Positions 9,652 to 16,831 of a DNA stretch of 20,464 bases are shown one piece after another. The DNA is taken from NCBI GenBank assembly GCA_033064195.1, contig JARBJD010000724.1, forward strand, positions 1 through 20,464, written 5' to 3'. Under the pieces are notes generated by a model. It had not been told where the DNA came from and searched no databases. It saw only the letters and a list, made by a program, of their open reading frames with translations. Every line of letters begins with the position of its first letter. Within the stretch, counting starts at the first letter, position 1. The stretch comes from Blattamonas nauphoetae. Lineage: Eukaryota; Preaxostyla; Oxymonadida. The translations under genes and the position numbers were made by a program.

Positions 9652-9666
9652 GGAAAATAAAAATAT
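9652..9666 (-). promoter_or_regulatory. Start-proximal TTTTATTTT motif, MAPG protein 1
   Basis: Plus-strand GGAAAATAAAAATAT, four bases beyond the start at 9647. It lies between the two MAPG genes. Confidence 0.45.
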
Positions 9667-9684
9667 TCGAATACTAGTGAATTA

Positions 9685-9993
9685 TTATCCTTTGAATTGA
9701 ATTTTGGAATTTGACGAGAGTGGCATATCATCATTTGAGAATCGACCATTTCGTGGAGGTTCGTACTCAATCATCTGCGTTTTTTGTTGACGATTGATCA
9801 CCTTATTTTGTTGATAAACGTCCATCATTCCTCCTAATCCATTGAGTATTCCACCCGCGGTTTGTCCGAATTTACTGTTCGTTTGAGAGAGCAATCCACC
9901 ACTGACTTGAAGCAATGTTGGAGCTAGAGGTTTGATGAATTGAAAGAATTGCTTGCCGATATTTTTGAGTTTGTTGAAACTTCCTGGAGCCAT
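9685..9993 (-). CDS. Small amphipathic 'MAPG' protein 2 (minor virion candidate)
   Basis: This 102-residue protein looks whole. It shares with its neighbour the opening MAPG, a K-L/G-K pattern over the first 14 residues ('MAPGSFNKLKNIGKQFF') and a following hydrophobic stretch with proline ('IKPLAPTLLQVSGGLL'). A Gly-rich segment follows ('TAGGILNGLGGMMDVY'), then a basic polar region. The two genes may be ancient duplicates or may just share a targeting or processing N terminus. A membrane-active or core role is inferred from size and from its place between the capsid genes and the ATPase. Confidence 0.6.
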   Translation of the reverse strand: MAPGSFNKLKNIGKQFFQFIKPLAPTLLQVSGGLLSQTNSKFGQTAGGILNGLGGMMDVYQQNKVINRQQKTQMIEYEPPRNGRFSNDDMPLSSNSKIQFKG

Positions 9994-10040
9994 TTATGCA
10001 ATTTTGAGAAATTGTGTTGAAGAGACGAAGTCTATTTAAG

Positions 10041-10056
10041 TAAAAATAAAAAATAC
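10041..10056 (-). promoter_or_regulatory. TTTTATTTT motif upstream of MAPG protein 2
   Basis: Plus-strand TAAAAATAAAAAATAC lies 48 bases upstream of the start at 9993, farther than for other genes, so this transcript may have a longer leader. Confidence 0.4.
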
Positions 10057-10071
10057 AATTCATTTATAATT

Positions 10072-10698
10072 TTAGCGGGGAATCGCTTTCGTCAGAGAAA
10101 TGCCATATTTGAGAATTGTGTTGTATGCTTCGTTATAGGCAATGCTCATGTCTTTTCCACCAACAAGGATCTTGAAAATGGTTCTAAACACTGGGAGTTT
10201 ATTCAGACATAAGCACTTATCAGACAGATCATCCAGTTCGATCACCACATCGTTGATTCCAGTCAGTGTAGCAATCAGAGCACATAAATCACTTTGGTTT
10301 GTGATCAGTTTCTTCGAAGGTTCAATGAGATTATTCAGTAGTTTCTTTTCACAAGCAAATGCATTCTTGTAGACGAGCAGGAGCTGATCTTTGAATGCCG
10401 TGATATTTGATGTATATTCTCTTCGTGGTATAGAACGACTTTGGATCGGAGCTGATGGATAGGTCTCCAGTGGTGGATCGTAAGCTCCACGTTCATTAGT
10501 GACCACAGGCTCAGAGCATACTCTTTCTCTCCCCAAAGGAGGGTTCGAAGCCTCTAGCGAGACCATCTCCATTTTCGATCCTCTATTCTCTACACCAGCT
10601 TTGCTCCTATCCTCGATGATGACATTGTTGGTGATTGATGTTGGTACTGAAGAAGAACTTGTGTGTTTTGTAAATTGACAACTTAGAATTGGTTGCAT
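10072..10698 (-). CDS. Unrecognised 208-residue Polinton protein
   Basis: I do not recognise this protein, which looks whole. The start is the ATG at 10698, just after the A/T motif. The first 90 residues are polar and probably disordered, rich in Ser, Pro and Arg ('HTSSSSVPTSITNN', 'SAPIQSRSIPRREY'). The rest looks helical with regular hydrophobics ('FKDQLLLVYKNAFACEKKLL', 'LCALIATLTGINDVVIEL') and ends in a basic tail. The disordered part contains the second copy of the 22-bp inverted repeat (10541-10562, encoding 'VSLEASNP'). It lies within the virion block between a MAPG gene and a 320-residue gene, so a structural or assembly role is plausible but unproven. Confidence 0.6.
   Translation of the reverse strand: MQPILSCQFTKHTSSSSVPTSITNNVIIEDRSKAGVENRGSKMEMVSLEASNPPLGRERVCSEPVVTNERGAYDPPLETYPSAPIQSRSIPRREYTSNITAFKDQLLLVYKNAFACEKKLLNNLIEPSKKLITNQSDLCALIATLTGINDVVIELDDLSDKCLCLNKLPVFRTIFKILVGGKDMSIAYNEAYNTILKYGISLTKAIPR
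10541..10562 (-). repeat. 22-bp inverted repeat, copy B
   Basis: GGGTTCGAAGCCTCTAGCGAGA, the reverse complement of 7421-7442 with one difference. Unlike copy A it lies inside a coding region. Confidence 0.5.
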
Positions 10699-10705
10699 CA
10701 CTTTC

Positions 10706-10725
10706 TATAAAAATAAAAAATATAT
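10706..10725 (-). promoter_or_regulatory. Start-proximal TTTTATTTT motif, 208-residue gene
   Basis: Plus-strand TATAAAAATAAAAAATATAT, seven bases beyond the ATG at 10698; it fixes that start over a GTG at 10701. Confidence 0.45.
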
Positions 10726-10741
10726 CTTAATGTTTTTAAAT

Positions 10742-11704
10742 TCACATTTCTGCTCGATCTATAGCTCCCATTCCAGAACTATCCAACTGTGCAAATCGAT
10801 AATATCCAGGCATATCAGATTGGTATCCACTGATATCATCATCTGTGACTGTTTTAAATGCTTTGGCTTTCAGTTTATTAACTTCTGTTGATATGTGAGT
10901 TGAATAGCGAGTACAGTATTCCGATAAATACGTTGTATCTTGAGTGATCATTTGGAGAAACACTGGATAAATCTGATCTTTGAAGGCTTTCTTTTGTTTC
11001 ATACTGGGATTGTAGTCCTGAACATGATCATGAAGCCATTGATCCCACATCAGTGATGCAATCTGTGATTGAATTGAATTGAACACCATATTGTCTAACA
11101 CATTCTTGCTGGGATCAGCTGGATTGCTTCGATTTGCACGAGTTATTCCCAATGTGTCTGTCATGTGTTCACCAACAGCTCTCTTCATTATTGCATATGG
11201 TTGTTGAGATCGTTTGGTCTTCATCTCTTCATAGCTGATGTCTCGATAATTGGTTGGCAAATCGTATGTTCCACTCTTGAGGAAATTCCTATGCACCGCT
11301 TTTATTTTCCTTCCATTCTCTTGATTAAACGATGTATAGGATGTCTGTCTTCGCCTATCTGGAGTTGGATTCATTGCATAGTATGTCTCTTTGACTGGTC
11401 TACTGTTGTAAGGAGTTAGCATGGCACCATTGACTGCAATCAGATCTCCAGTATCATTATCGTAGACCATCACATCAGGAACTTGTCCATATTGTTCTAC
11501 TTTTGCAGTCCAATTTCGTCCAGTTCTCGCAATATACTCACGAGCTGATGGAAGACTACACAGAGCATCATTGCGTCTGGTTTGAATATCATCGTCGGCA
11601 AAGATTCGTTTCAATGCTGCTTGAGTCTCTGGTCCGTATCTCATTCTTGGTTTCTTCGCTTGTGCTTTTCTTTGTGGTTGAACGTACACTATCTTTTGTG
11701 ACAT
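10742..11704 (-). CDS. Unrecognised 320-residue Polinton protein
   Basis: I cannot place this protein, which looks whole. The N terminus is strongly basic ('QPQRKAQAKKPRMRYG'), as in nucleic-acid-binding or core proteins. A middle region is rich in Tyr, Arg and Asn ('YYAMNPTPDRRRQTSY', 'TYDLPTNYRDISYEEM'). The last third looks helical with Trp, Tyr and Gln ('IQSQIASLMWDQWLHDHV', 'FKDQIYPVFLQMITQDTTYL'). No membrane segment is visible. It is divergent with the packaging ATPase gene; the two starts are 61 bases apart and share one intergenic promoter region. Polintons carry conserved genes of unknown function at similar positions (the so-called PX and PY), but I have no motif to tie it to either. 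Confidence 0.65.
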   Translation of the reverse strand: MSQKIVYVQPQRKAQAKKPRMRYGPETQAALKRIFADDDIQTRRNDALCSLPSAREYIARTGRNWTAKVEQYGQVPDVMVYDNDTGDLIAVNGAMLTPYNSRPVKETYYAMNPTPDRRRQTSYTSFNQENGRKIKAVHRNFLKSGTYDLPTNYRDISYEEMKTKRSQQPYAIMKRAVGEHMTDTLGITRANRSNPADPSKNVLDNMVFNSIQSQIASLMWDQWLHDHVQDYNPSMKQKKAFKDQIYPVFLQMITQDTTYLSEYCTRYSTHISTEVNKLKAKAFKTVTDDDISGYQSDMPGYYRFAQLDSSGMGAIDRAEM

Positions 11705-11717
11705 TGTGTGTTTTCAT

Positions 11718-11733
11718 ACAAAATAAAAAAACC
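11718..11733 (-). promoter_or_regulatory. Start-proximal motif in the divergent promoter region
   Basis: Plus-strand ACAAAATAAAAAAACC, 13 bases beyond the start at 11704. The same 61-base gap must hold the promoter of the plus-strand ATPase, for which TATATTTTAATTA (11739-11751) is the only A/T-rich candidate. Confidence 0.4.
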
Positions 11734-11765
11734 AAAAGTATATTTTAATTAGAGTTAAATCACAA

Positions 11766-12647
11766 ATGAACAAATCGAATATGGCTAAACCAGAGGTTTC
11801 GCGTAGGGTGGAACCCTTGTCTCTAACAGCATATGTGAATGCAAAACTGAGTGAAGCATCAAATAGGAATGTTTCTCATGAAGTGCAATCACAAATACAT
11901 CCAGACTTGAATTTCAATCGCAATAGTGTGAATGTCCTCGTTGGTAACAGAGGAAGTGGAAAAACATTCAATGCTCTTCGAGAGATTGCCAAACTCCAAA
12001 ATGTTCAAGTTATGAATGAACTCTTTCACTTGTTTGTCTTCGTCACTGATAAGAACATTGATCCAACCTTCGATAAATTTAAACCAATACTGAACGTTCC
12101 TTATGTGAAAGTCAAATACGATGATGCACTTCCATTTCTGTTGGAACTCTCTGAATCAAAAGCTGCATATGAAGAGATCATAGACAATCAGTGGCAGAAC
12201 AAAATCACTGATGAATGCAGGGAGGATCTCTTTGACTCACTTTACATCGATGATTTCTCAGTGAAGAATCTCCAAACAATAATACTCCTTGATGACTGTC
12301 GTCGAATCCTTGGTGAACGTAGAGCATCCAAAAATAGAATGACAATGATGGACTTGTTACTGGAGAATCGACAGCCGAAATTCACATTCTTTCTGACGAT
12401 GCATGAGCTCTTCAGTTTGTCAGCAGATATGAAGTCAAACATTGATTCGATGTGGATCTTTGGAGGATTTAACAAAGAACGAATCAGCAGAGTCTATCCT
12501 CAATTGAACTCACCAATCGATATTCAGCACTTCTGGAATGTCTATCAACGAAAACAGAAATGTGATGCAATCATTCTTCGATACAACACTGATGGAGTAG
12601 CACTGAATGAGATCAACAAAGAGGGACTAATCAGAAGGGTCTGTTAA
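11766..12647 (+). CDS. Packaging ATPase (A32/FtsK-HerA type)
   Basis: This 293-residue protein looks whole. In the family it uses ATP to pump the genome into preformed capsids. Walker A reads G60-N-R-G-S-G-K-T67 ('VLVGNRGSGKTFNALREI'). Walker B is 'TIILLDDC' at about 171-178, and a following strand 'FFLTMHEL' at about 208-215 fits the conserved sensor position. Strand 'LFVFVTDK' lies between the Walker motifs. Length is within the 230-300 residues typical of Polinton and virophage ATPases. A second ATG at 11781 is an alternative start. It is divergent from the 320-residue gene and its 3' end overlaps the convergent coiled-coil gene by 21 bp. It belongs functionally with the capsid genes. Confidence 0.9.
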   Translation: MNKSNMAKPEVSRRVEPLSLTAYVNAKLSEASNRNVSHEVQSQIHPDLNFNRNSVNVLVGNRGSGKTFNALREIAKLQNVQVMNELFHLFVFVTDKNIDPTFDKFKPILNVPYVKVKYDDALPFLLELSESKAAYEEIIDNQWQNKITDECREDLFDSLYIDDFSVKNLQTIILLDDCRRILGERRASKNRMTMMDLLLENRQPKFTFFLTMHELFSLSADMKSNIDSMWIFGGFNKERISRVYPQLNSPIDIQHFWNVYQRKQKCDAIILRYNTDGVALNEINKEGLIRRVC

Positions 12648-12986
12648 TTCTTGGATAAGGTTCCCAATCGTCTCGTCAAAACTTCGAAGCCTCTTGCTGA
12701 GAGTGTCTGTGAGCGTTCGAATTGATTCTTCAATGTCTGATAATCTTTGATCAATCGATAGTGAATTAGGAGAAGTGGAAGCATCGACATATCGTTTCCT
12801 CAGTGCTATCTCACCTCTTATTTTTGTTATTCGATATCCATCAATTTGAATCATCCTATTCAGTTTCTGTGTTGTGTACTCATTCAGTTCTTTTCTATTC
12901 TTCTCCAAGTATCTCTGAAAGTCGTGGATGTTTGTGAACTCCTTTTGTTCTGGATCAAACGGTTCTAGTATTTTCAGTGATGTCAT
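12627..12986 (-). CDS. Small coiled-coil protein, unrecognised
   Basis: This 119-residue protein looks whole and starts at an ATG preceded by the A/T motif. It is highly charged. A heptad-like pattern is visible in the last 45 residues ('LSIDQRLSDIEESIRTL' and the following 'TLSKRLRSFDETIGNLIQEL'), pointing to a C-terminal coiled coil. The middle is basic ('RITKIRGEIALRKRYVD'). It lies between the ATPase and the integrase and overlaps the ATPase 3' end by 21 bp on the opposite strand. No family is recognised. Confidence 0.55.
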   Translation of the reverse strand: MTSLKILEPFDPEQKEFTNIHDFQRYLEKNRKELNEYTTQKLNRMIQIDGYRITKIRGEIALRKRYVDASTSPNSLSIDQRLSDIEESIRTLTDTLSKRLRSFDETIGNLIQELTDPSD

Positions 12987-12992
12987 TTCAAT

Positions 12993-13005
12993 GAAATAAA
13001 AATAT
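12993..13005 (-). promoter_or_regulatory. Start-proximal motif, coiled-coil gene
   Basis: Plus-strand GAAATAAAAATAT, six bases beyond the start at 12986 and in the short gap after the integrase stop. Confidence 0.4.
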
Positions 13006-13022
13006 CTGAAACATTATTGAAG

Positions 13023-13480
13023 TTACGCCAAATTAAAGTCAGCCATGAATTCTGGAGTTAAGTCGTCAATAGAGTCTGCATGGAACTTTGTGTGTTGGAT
13101 TGGAACGTAGACAACTTTTGAGAGACATGTGAGACCATTCAGTAGAGTAGCTACGACATTACCGTGTTTGTATTCAATGAATTTCCCCACGAATTGAAAC
13201 TGTCTACGCTTCTTCTGAAACTTAGCAACAGTCTTGTCCAAATCAAGGTGGATCAACAGAATGTTTCCTGGTTTGTATTTCCATAGCATCTGTGCTGTCT
13301 GCTGTCTTTGGATGTTCTTCAATTGTTCTTCACAACTGGAGATATACAGTGCTTCGATTTCACGATTGTTTTGTGCCTGCTGTGGAGTGAACTTGTTCCA
13401 GTACGCTCGATGTGGAGTCATGTTGTAGTATTCCACCATCTGATTCATCAGTGAATGATTTGCCATCTGTGTTGCATTGT
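13023..13480 (-). pseudogene. int: Polinton integrase, C-terminal part
   Basis: This is the end of the retrovirus-like integrase, separated from the rest (16832-17528) by the nested transposon. It carries the end of the catalytic core, 'LMNQMVEYYNMTPHRAYW' followed by 'TPQQAQ', which matches the 'YN.TPH...TP' signature of retroviral and Polinton integrases. After it comes the C-terminal SH3/chromo-like domain ('YKPGNILLIHL', 'FVGKFIEYKHGNVVATLL'). The gene ends just ahead of the coiled-coil gene. In the family this domain binds DNA during strand transfer. Confidence 0.85.
13473..13480. repeat. Target-site duplication, left copy
   Basis: TGCATTGT immediately precedes the left terminal repeat of the nested transposon and is repeated exactly at 16824-16831. 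Confidence 0.85.
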
Positions 13481-13491
13481 CAGACCTTTGA
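13481..13491 (+). repeat. Terminal inverted repeat, left
   Basis: CAGACCTTTGA, the exact reverse complement of 16813-16823. Beyond 11 bp the ends share only the repeated TGAGATC words. A CAG opening with an 8-bp duplication is typical of hAT-like elements. Confidence 0.8.
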
Positions 13492-13495
13492 TACA

Positions 13496-13560
13496 TGAGA
13501 TCGATCAAGCAGAAACTGAGATCGATCGATCTCAGTTCCGGTTTTTGGGTCTGAGATCAA
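13496..13560. repeat. Left subterminal repeats with 24-bp palindrome
   Basis: TGAGATC occurs at 13496, 13517 and 13552. The middle one is part of a perfect 24-bp palindrome (13514-13537, centre ATCGATCGAT) able to form a hairpin. These probably serve as transposase-binding sites. Confidence 0.6.
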
Positions 13561-13608
13561 TGACTTAATTAGGCGTATCTATATTTGTCTCATTGTTGTG
13601 TCAATTGG

Positions 13609-14582
13609 TCAAAATAAGAATCTTGAAAAAGCGAAATGGTTGTAGTGTGATAGAATGAACACTGAACAGAGGGTAAAAAACGTCTTCTCTCCTATTCGCA
13701 CTCTTCTCGAAGTTGCTTTCGATGCATAATCATTCAGTCCATCCGATCGCCACGTGTTGCTCATTCCACCTCTCGCTGTCCATCCATCAGACGGAGAAGG
13801 CGTCGATTCGGGAAGAAGACGGGGAACAGCGTACGGTCGATGCAACAACACAGAATCAGAGTGAGTGGGGGTGTATGTTTGGTTCACGAGACATCCTTCT
13901 CTCGACACATCCACTCTGCCCTTCTCTCCGCTTCCTGATGTGATTTTCGTGATGTCGTGAGTGAGGTCCAGCTCTGAGTGGAGGACAGCAGATGTCTGAA
14001 CTTCAATTGTCGACGGAAGTGCGTGTTTCAGATGCTTGTCCGCCTCGTTCACGCTTCTGCACGGGAAATCAGCCTCGCCACACCACATCCCATCCTTCTC
14101 TGTTCCACTCACAACCACAGTCTCTCCGTCGAATGCGTTCAGGTAGAGAAGGAGAGTGGACCAGCTCCCATCACGAAGATTCGAACGGCATCGGATGCTC
14201 CGTTCTTCACGTTCGAAAAGTCAACTTTCTTCAGTCGGAGAGAATCAGCTCCTTCGATCTGCACAACCCCATCAACAGATCCATCCACATTCAGATTCGA
14301 GAATTCCACTTCTTCCATTTCAATCCTCATTTGGTCCGTCGCTGAGTTGGAGGCAGATGGGGAGAGAGGAGAAGAACAGACGAGAGGGACAGTGAGTTGA
14401 GATTGATCGGTGGCAGTGAACGAAGATGGCGAGATGACGAGTGTTCCAGCTGAGCAAGAGAGGAGTGGGCGAGACAAGGCCACGTTCAGCTTCCCACACG
14501 AAGGGAACGTTCGATAGCTCAACACGTCCTTCCAACGCGAGTCTGAGAAAGAAGCGATCGTTCTTCCGACAGTTGGATCCAA
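13609..14582 (-). pseudogene. Captured fragment of a host beta-helix protein gene
   Basis: Two minus-strand open segments in different frames (14582 to 14139, then about 14140 to 13609) carry one recognisable protein type. The upstream segment has short alternating-strand repeats typical of right-handed beta helices ('IEMEEVEFSNLNVDG', 'VVQIEGADSLRLKKVDFSNV'). The downstream one has 'GMWCGEADFPCRSVNEADKH', the 'CG..xFPC.S' opening of a new beta-helix block. The same protein type is present in the left flank (418-849). A frame change near 14130-14150 has no clear splice sites, and the downstream segment loses family character after about 13900, so this is a decayed, truncated copy. The upstream end abuts the other captured gene near 14590, as expected of two pieces joined in the transposon. 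Confidence 0.55.
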
Positions 14583-15703
14583 ATGAGAATGGAAGGCGTA
14601 ACTGGATCGGGTGTCAGTGCTCCCAAAGATTGTGAAGCAGACAAGCTTTTGTTGAACGGGCTTGGCGGGAGTGTCAGTTTTGAGAGTGGGGATGGTGGGC
14701 TAGGTGTGAGCATCGACGTTGGAGTGGGAACGGGCGGCGATCCAAAAGGCGAGGAAGACGCTTGGGCATCGTTTCTCCTTTTCTCCTTCCCCTCCTTCCG
14801 CAATGGAGTCGTCTCAGTGATGAATGCGGTCACCCCAATGTCGATCTCGCGGGAAATCAATCGACTCACAAGATTTTCTGTTCGAGTTAGAATCTGTGAC
14901 TTGTCAGTTGTCTTCTCATCCTTCGCATCTGTTTCCTCGTCCACATGAATCACCACATTCTCAATCACCGAGCGTCCAAACGACATCACAAAGGACATCA
15001 TTATCTGTGCATCGTTCTTGGACAATGTGGATCCGCCGAGTGATTTGAGAACAGGCTGAGTGATTCCTTCGACCTGAAAGAGTGTGTCTCCCAAGCACGC
15101 CACAAACTCCTGTCTGATCATCCTCTCCGCGTCACGACACTCCATCATGAACAGATAGGCAGGTGTCCCCACAATGGATTTGAGAGGCGTATCGTTGTCG
15201 ATCGAGACGTCCAAATCGTTTTCTTGTTCCTCCACGCGAGATGTCTCTCTTCTTTTATTTTGATCAGAATTCCGTGGTTTGAATATGATTGTGAGTGCGA
15301 TTCAGACTTGTGTTGGGAAGGAGAAGGAGTGTGAAGTGCGTGTGAGAGTGGACGAGGCGAGGTGGAGTGAGAATCGAAATGTGAAGAGTCGATGGTTTGC
15401 GGCAGAGGAGAGCGGAGGTCGGTGAGAGAGTGGTGGGAGGATGGTGGGGAGGGTGAGTCTGGGACAGCCAAGTGTTGTGAGTGAGGTGGTGTCAAGAGTG
15501 GAGAATGATGTTTCTGTGTGCTCCAAATCGCTTCGATTGGTTCGTTCCAACCATCGCTCGTTCTCCATTTCCAACTTCACTCCAATCTCACGCTGTTCCG
15601 ACAGTACGTCTGTTCTTTCCCATTCAGCGTCGTTTTCGGAGCGGGAATGCACAAGACCGCCACTCAATCGCCCAAATTCCAGATCGCTCATCCGAAGCTG
15701 GTC

Positions 15704-15821
15704 CTGTAAAAAATGAGTGTGAATTCAAAATGAAAAGAGACAAATTGATGGCAAAAAACGATGAAAAGTCGAGAGAGACCGAATAGGGTTAATAGAAGAC
15801 AAGAAGGTTCGCAACACAAAC
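15704..15821 (-). other. Spliceosomal intron, phase 0, 118 nt
   Basis: The donor is GTTTGT at 15821 and the acceptor TTTTTTACAG ends at 15704. Both flanking reading frames meet at a codon boundary, and the intron would otherwise introduce stops. The pyrimidine tract ahead of the AG is strong. Confidence 0.65.
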
Positions 15822-16372
15822 TTGGATCAGCTCCTCACTCAAAATGTTCTGCTTGTCACTAAAACGAGTGTGGTTTGCACTCTCTCCGTCTTCTGAGATG
15901 TTTTCTTCGTCAATTTGTCCGAAATCACCACTTTTGGGACCATCCCGTTTTGACAGTTCTTCGCTCATCTTCGACACCCGTCTTCGGCTCGGCATGTCAT
16001 GGAGCGTCACTTGCTGGACATGTGGAGACAGATCCACTGCACATCCCAAATGCTGCCTGTTGAGGGTATGGTAGAGCAGAATCAGCAACGAAAAGAAAGA
16101 AGAGCGAGGACTGTTGGAAACGATAAATGAAATGTGCGATTGTTCAGAAAAGGAGAGCACACAGTCAGTCAGGAGGGTCTGTAGAGACTGGTTCTTCAGT
16201 GTGAACACTTTCCGGACCTTGAACAGAAGCGACTCGGAGACAGAGTGGAGCGACAGATACGAGTCGTGGAAGAGAACAGACACCAGATTCGGAAGGTCGA
16301 ACACCAAATTGAGCCACTGCACACAAGAGTCAGAGAGTGACATCCAGTTAGGCCAGAGATTTCGTTTCCAGA

Positions 16373-16519
16373 CTTGAACGAAGGGAGAATTTGAAAGATA
16401 AGGAAATAAATCGAAATGAAAAAGAGAAAAGCGAAAAAGTATGTTGAAGTATAGAAGAAAAAGGATACAATGAAAAGAAATCTCGAAGACTAATAAACAA
16501 TTGAACAACGAATGCAAAC
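16373..16519 (-). other. Probable spliceosomal intron, phase 1, 147 nt
   Basis: The donor GTTTGC at 16519 resembles the neighbouring intron's donor and the acceptor TTCAAG ends at 16373. Phase 1 is consistent on both sides. The intervening translated sequence is a low-complexity Phe/Leu run, unlike the flanking protein. Confidence 0.5.
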
Positions 16520-16777
16520 CTGCTGAATAAATCATTCTAAGAGAGAAATAATCGTCAAGAAATGGTATATGAGATCTATCGCGGTGGAATTAATAAGTTT
16601 TTTGATAAACAAGCGTGATTCATCCAGTTCTTCAATCGGATCGGGAAGAAGAATTATTGTGGGATGATTCATCTCGAGATTTCAATGAAAGTGCTTATAA
16701 ACAAAATTCAACACGGATAGTGGGTCTTTTACTTCGTTTTTTCGAGTTTTATGAGAATTTGAAGACTAGTTATTTTC

Positions 16778-16808
16778 TGAGATCAAAAAAGCTGAGATCG
16801 ATGAGATC
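16778..16808. repeat. Right subterminal repeats
   Basis: Three TGAGATC words at 16778, 16793 and 16802, within 50 bases of the right end, mirror the left subterminal cluster but keep the same orientation on the plus strand. Confidence 0.55.
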
Positions 16809-16812
16809 AGTC

Positions 16813-16823
16813 TCAAAGGTCTG
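16813..16823 (-). repeat. Terminal inverted repeat, right
   Basis: TCAAAGGTCTG, the exact reverse complement of the left end at 13481-13491. Confidence 0.8.
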
Positions 16824-16831
16824 TGCATTGT
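16824..16831. repeat. Target-site duplication, right copy
   Basis: TGCATTGT directly follows the right terminal repeat and equals 13473-13480. Confidence 0.85.

Larger units (their letters stand above)
14590..16672 (-). pseudogene. Captured host gene of unknown function, with introns
   Basis: I do not recognise the product. Coding segments run on the minus strand: about 16672-16520, then 16372-15822 (VWKRNLWPNW onward, helical, 'SLSDSCVQWLNLVFDL'), then 15703 to about 15480, a Ser/Pro-rich linker (about 15495-15250), and 15235 to about 14600 (helical, 'TPAYLFMMECRDAERMI', ending in Pro/Ser repeats). Two introns are supported: 15704-15821 (GTTTGT...ACAG, phase 0, joining IQ to DQLRM) and 16373-16519 (GTTTGC...CAAG, phase 1). 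Single-frame changes near 16535, 15480 and 15240 are not explained by introns and suggest decay. A possible start is the ATG at 16672. A regulatory or HEAT-like cytoplasmic protein is possible; no diagnostic motif is visible. Confidence 0.5.
13481..16823. mobile_element. Non-autonomous DNA transposon carrying host gene pieces
   Basis: The 3343-bp insertion is bounded by 11-bp terminal inverted repeats (CAGACCTTTGA) and an 8-bp direct duplication TGCATTGT, and it lies inside the Polinton integrase gene. Near each end the word TGAGATC occurs three times or more (left 13496, 13517, 13552; right 16778, 16793, 16802), like subterminal transposase sites. The duplication length, CAG start and subterminal repeats fit hAT best; P and Mutator-like elements also make 8-9 bp duplications. 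No transposase is seen. The interior is filled by minus-strand fragments of two host genes, one still with introns, so capture was at DNA level (a Pack-type element). The 8-bp duplication is perfect, so insertion is recent and later than arrival of the Polinton. Confidence 0.8.

Noticed and set aside
10742-11704. Assignment to the Polinton PX, PY or protease families
   Set aside because: No catalytic His/Cys pattern of the adenovirus-like protease and no remembered PX/PY motif could be seen, so it is left unassigned.
14583-14948. Plus-strand frame of 121 codons
   Set aside because: It is antisense to the captured gene, whose minus-strand frame has better composition and context.
13540-16770. 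Host DNA separating two independent Polinton fragments
   Set aside because: The exact 8-bp duplication and inverted ends inside one integrase gene, with both parts on the same strand and in the right order, fit a nested insertion better.
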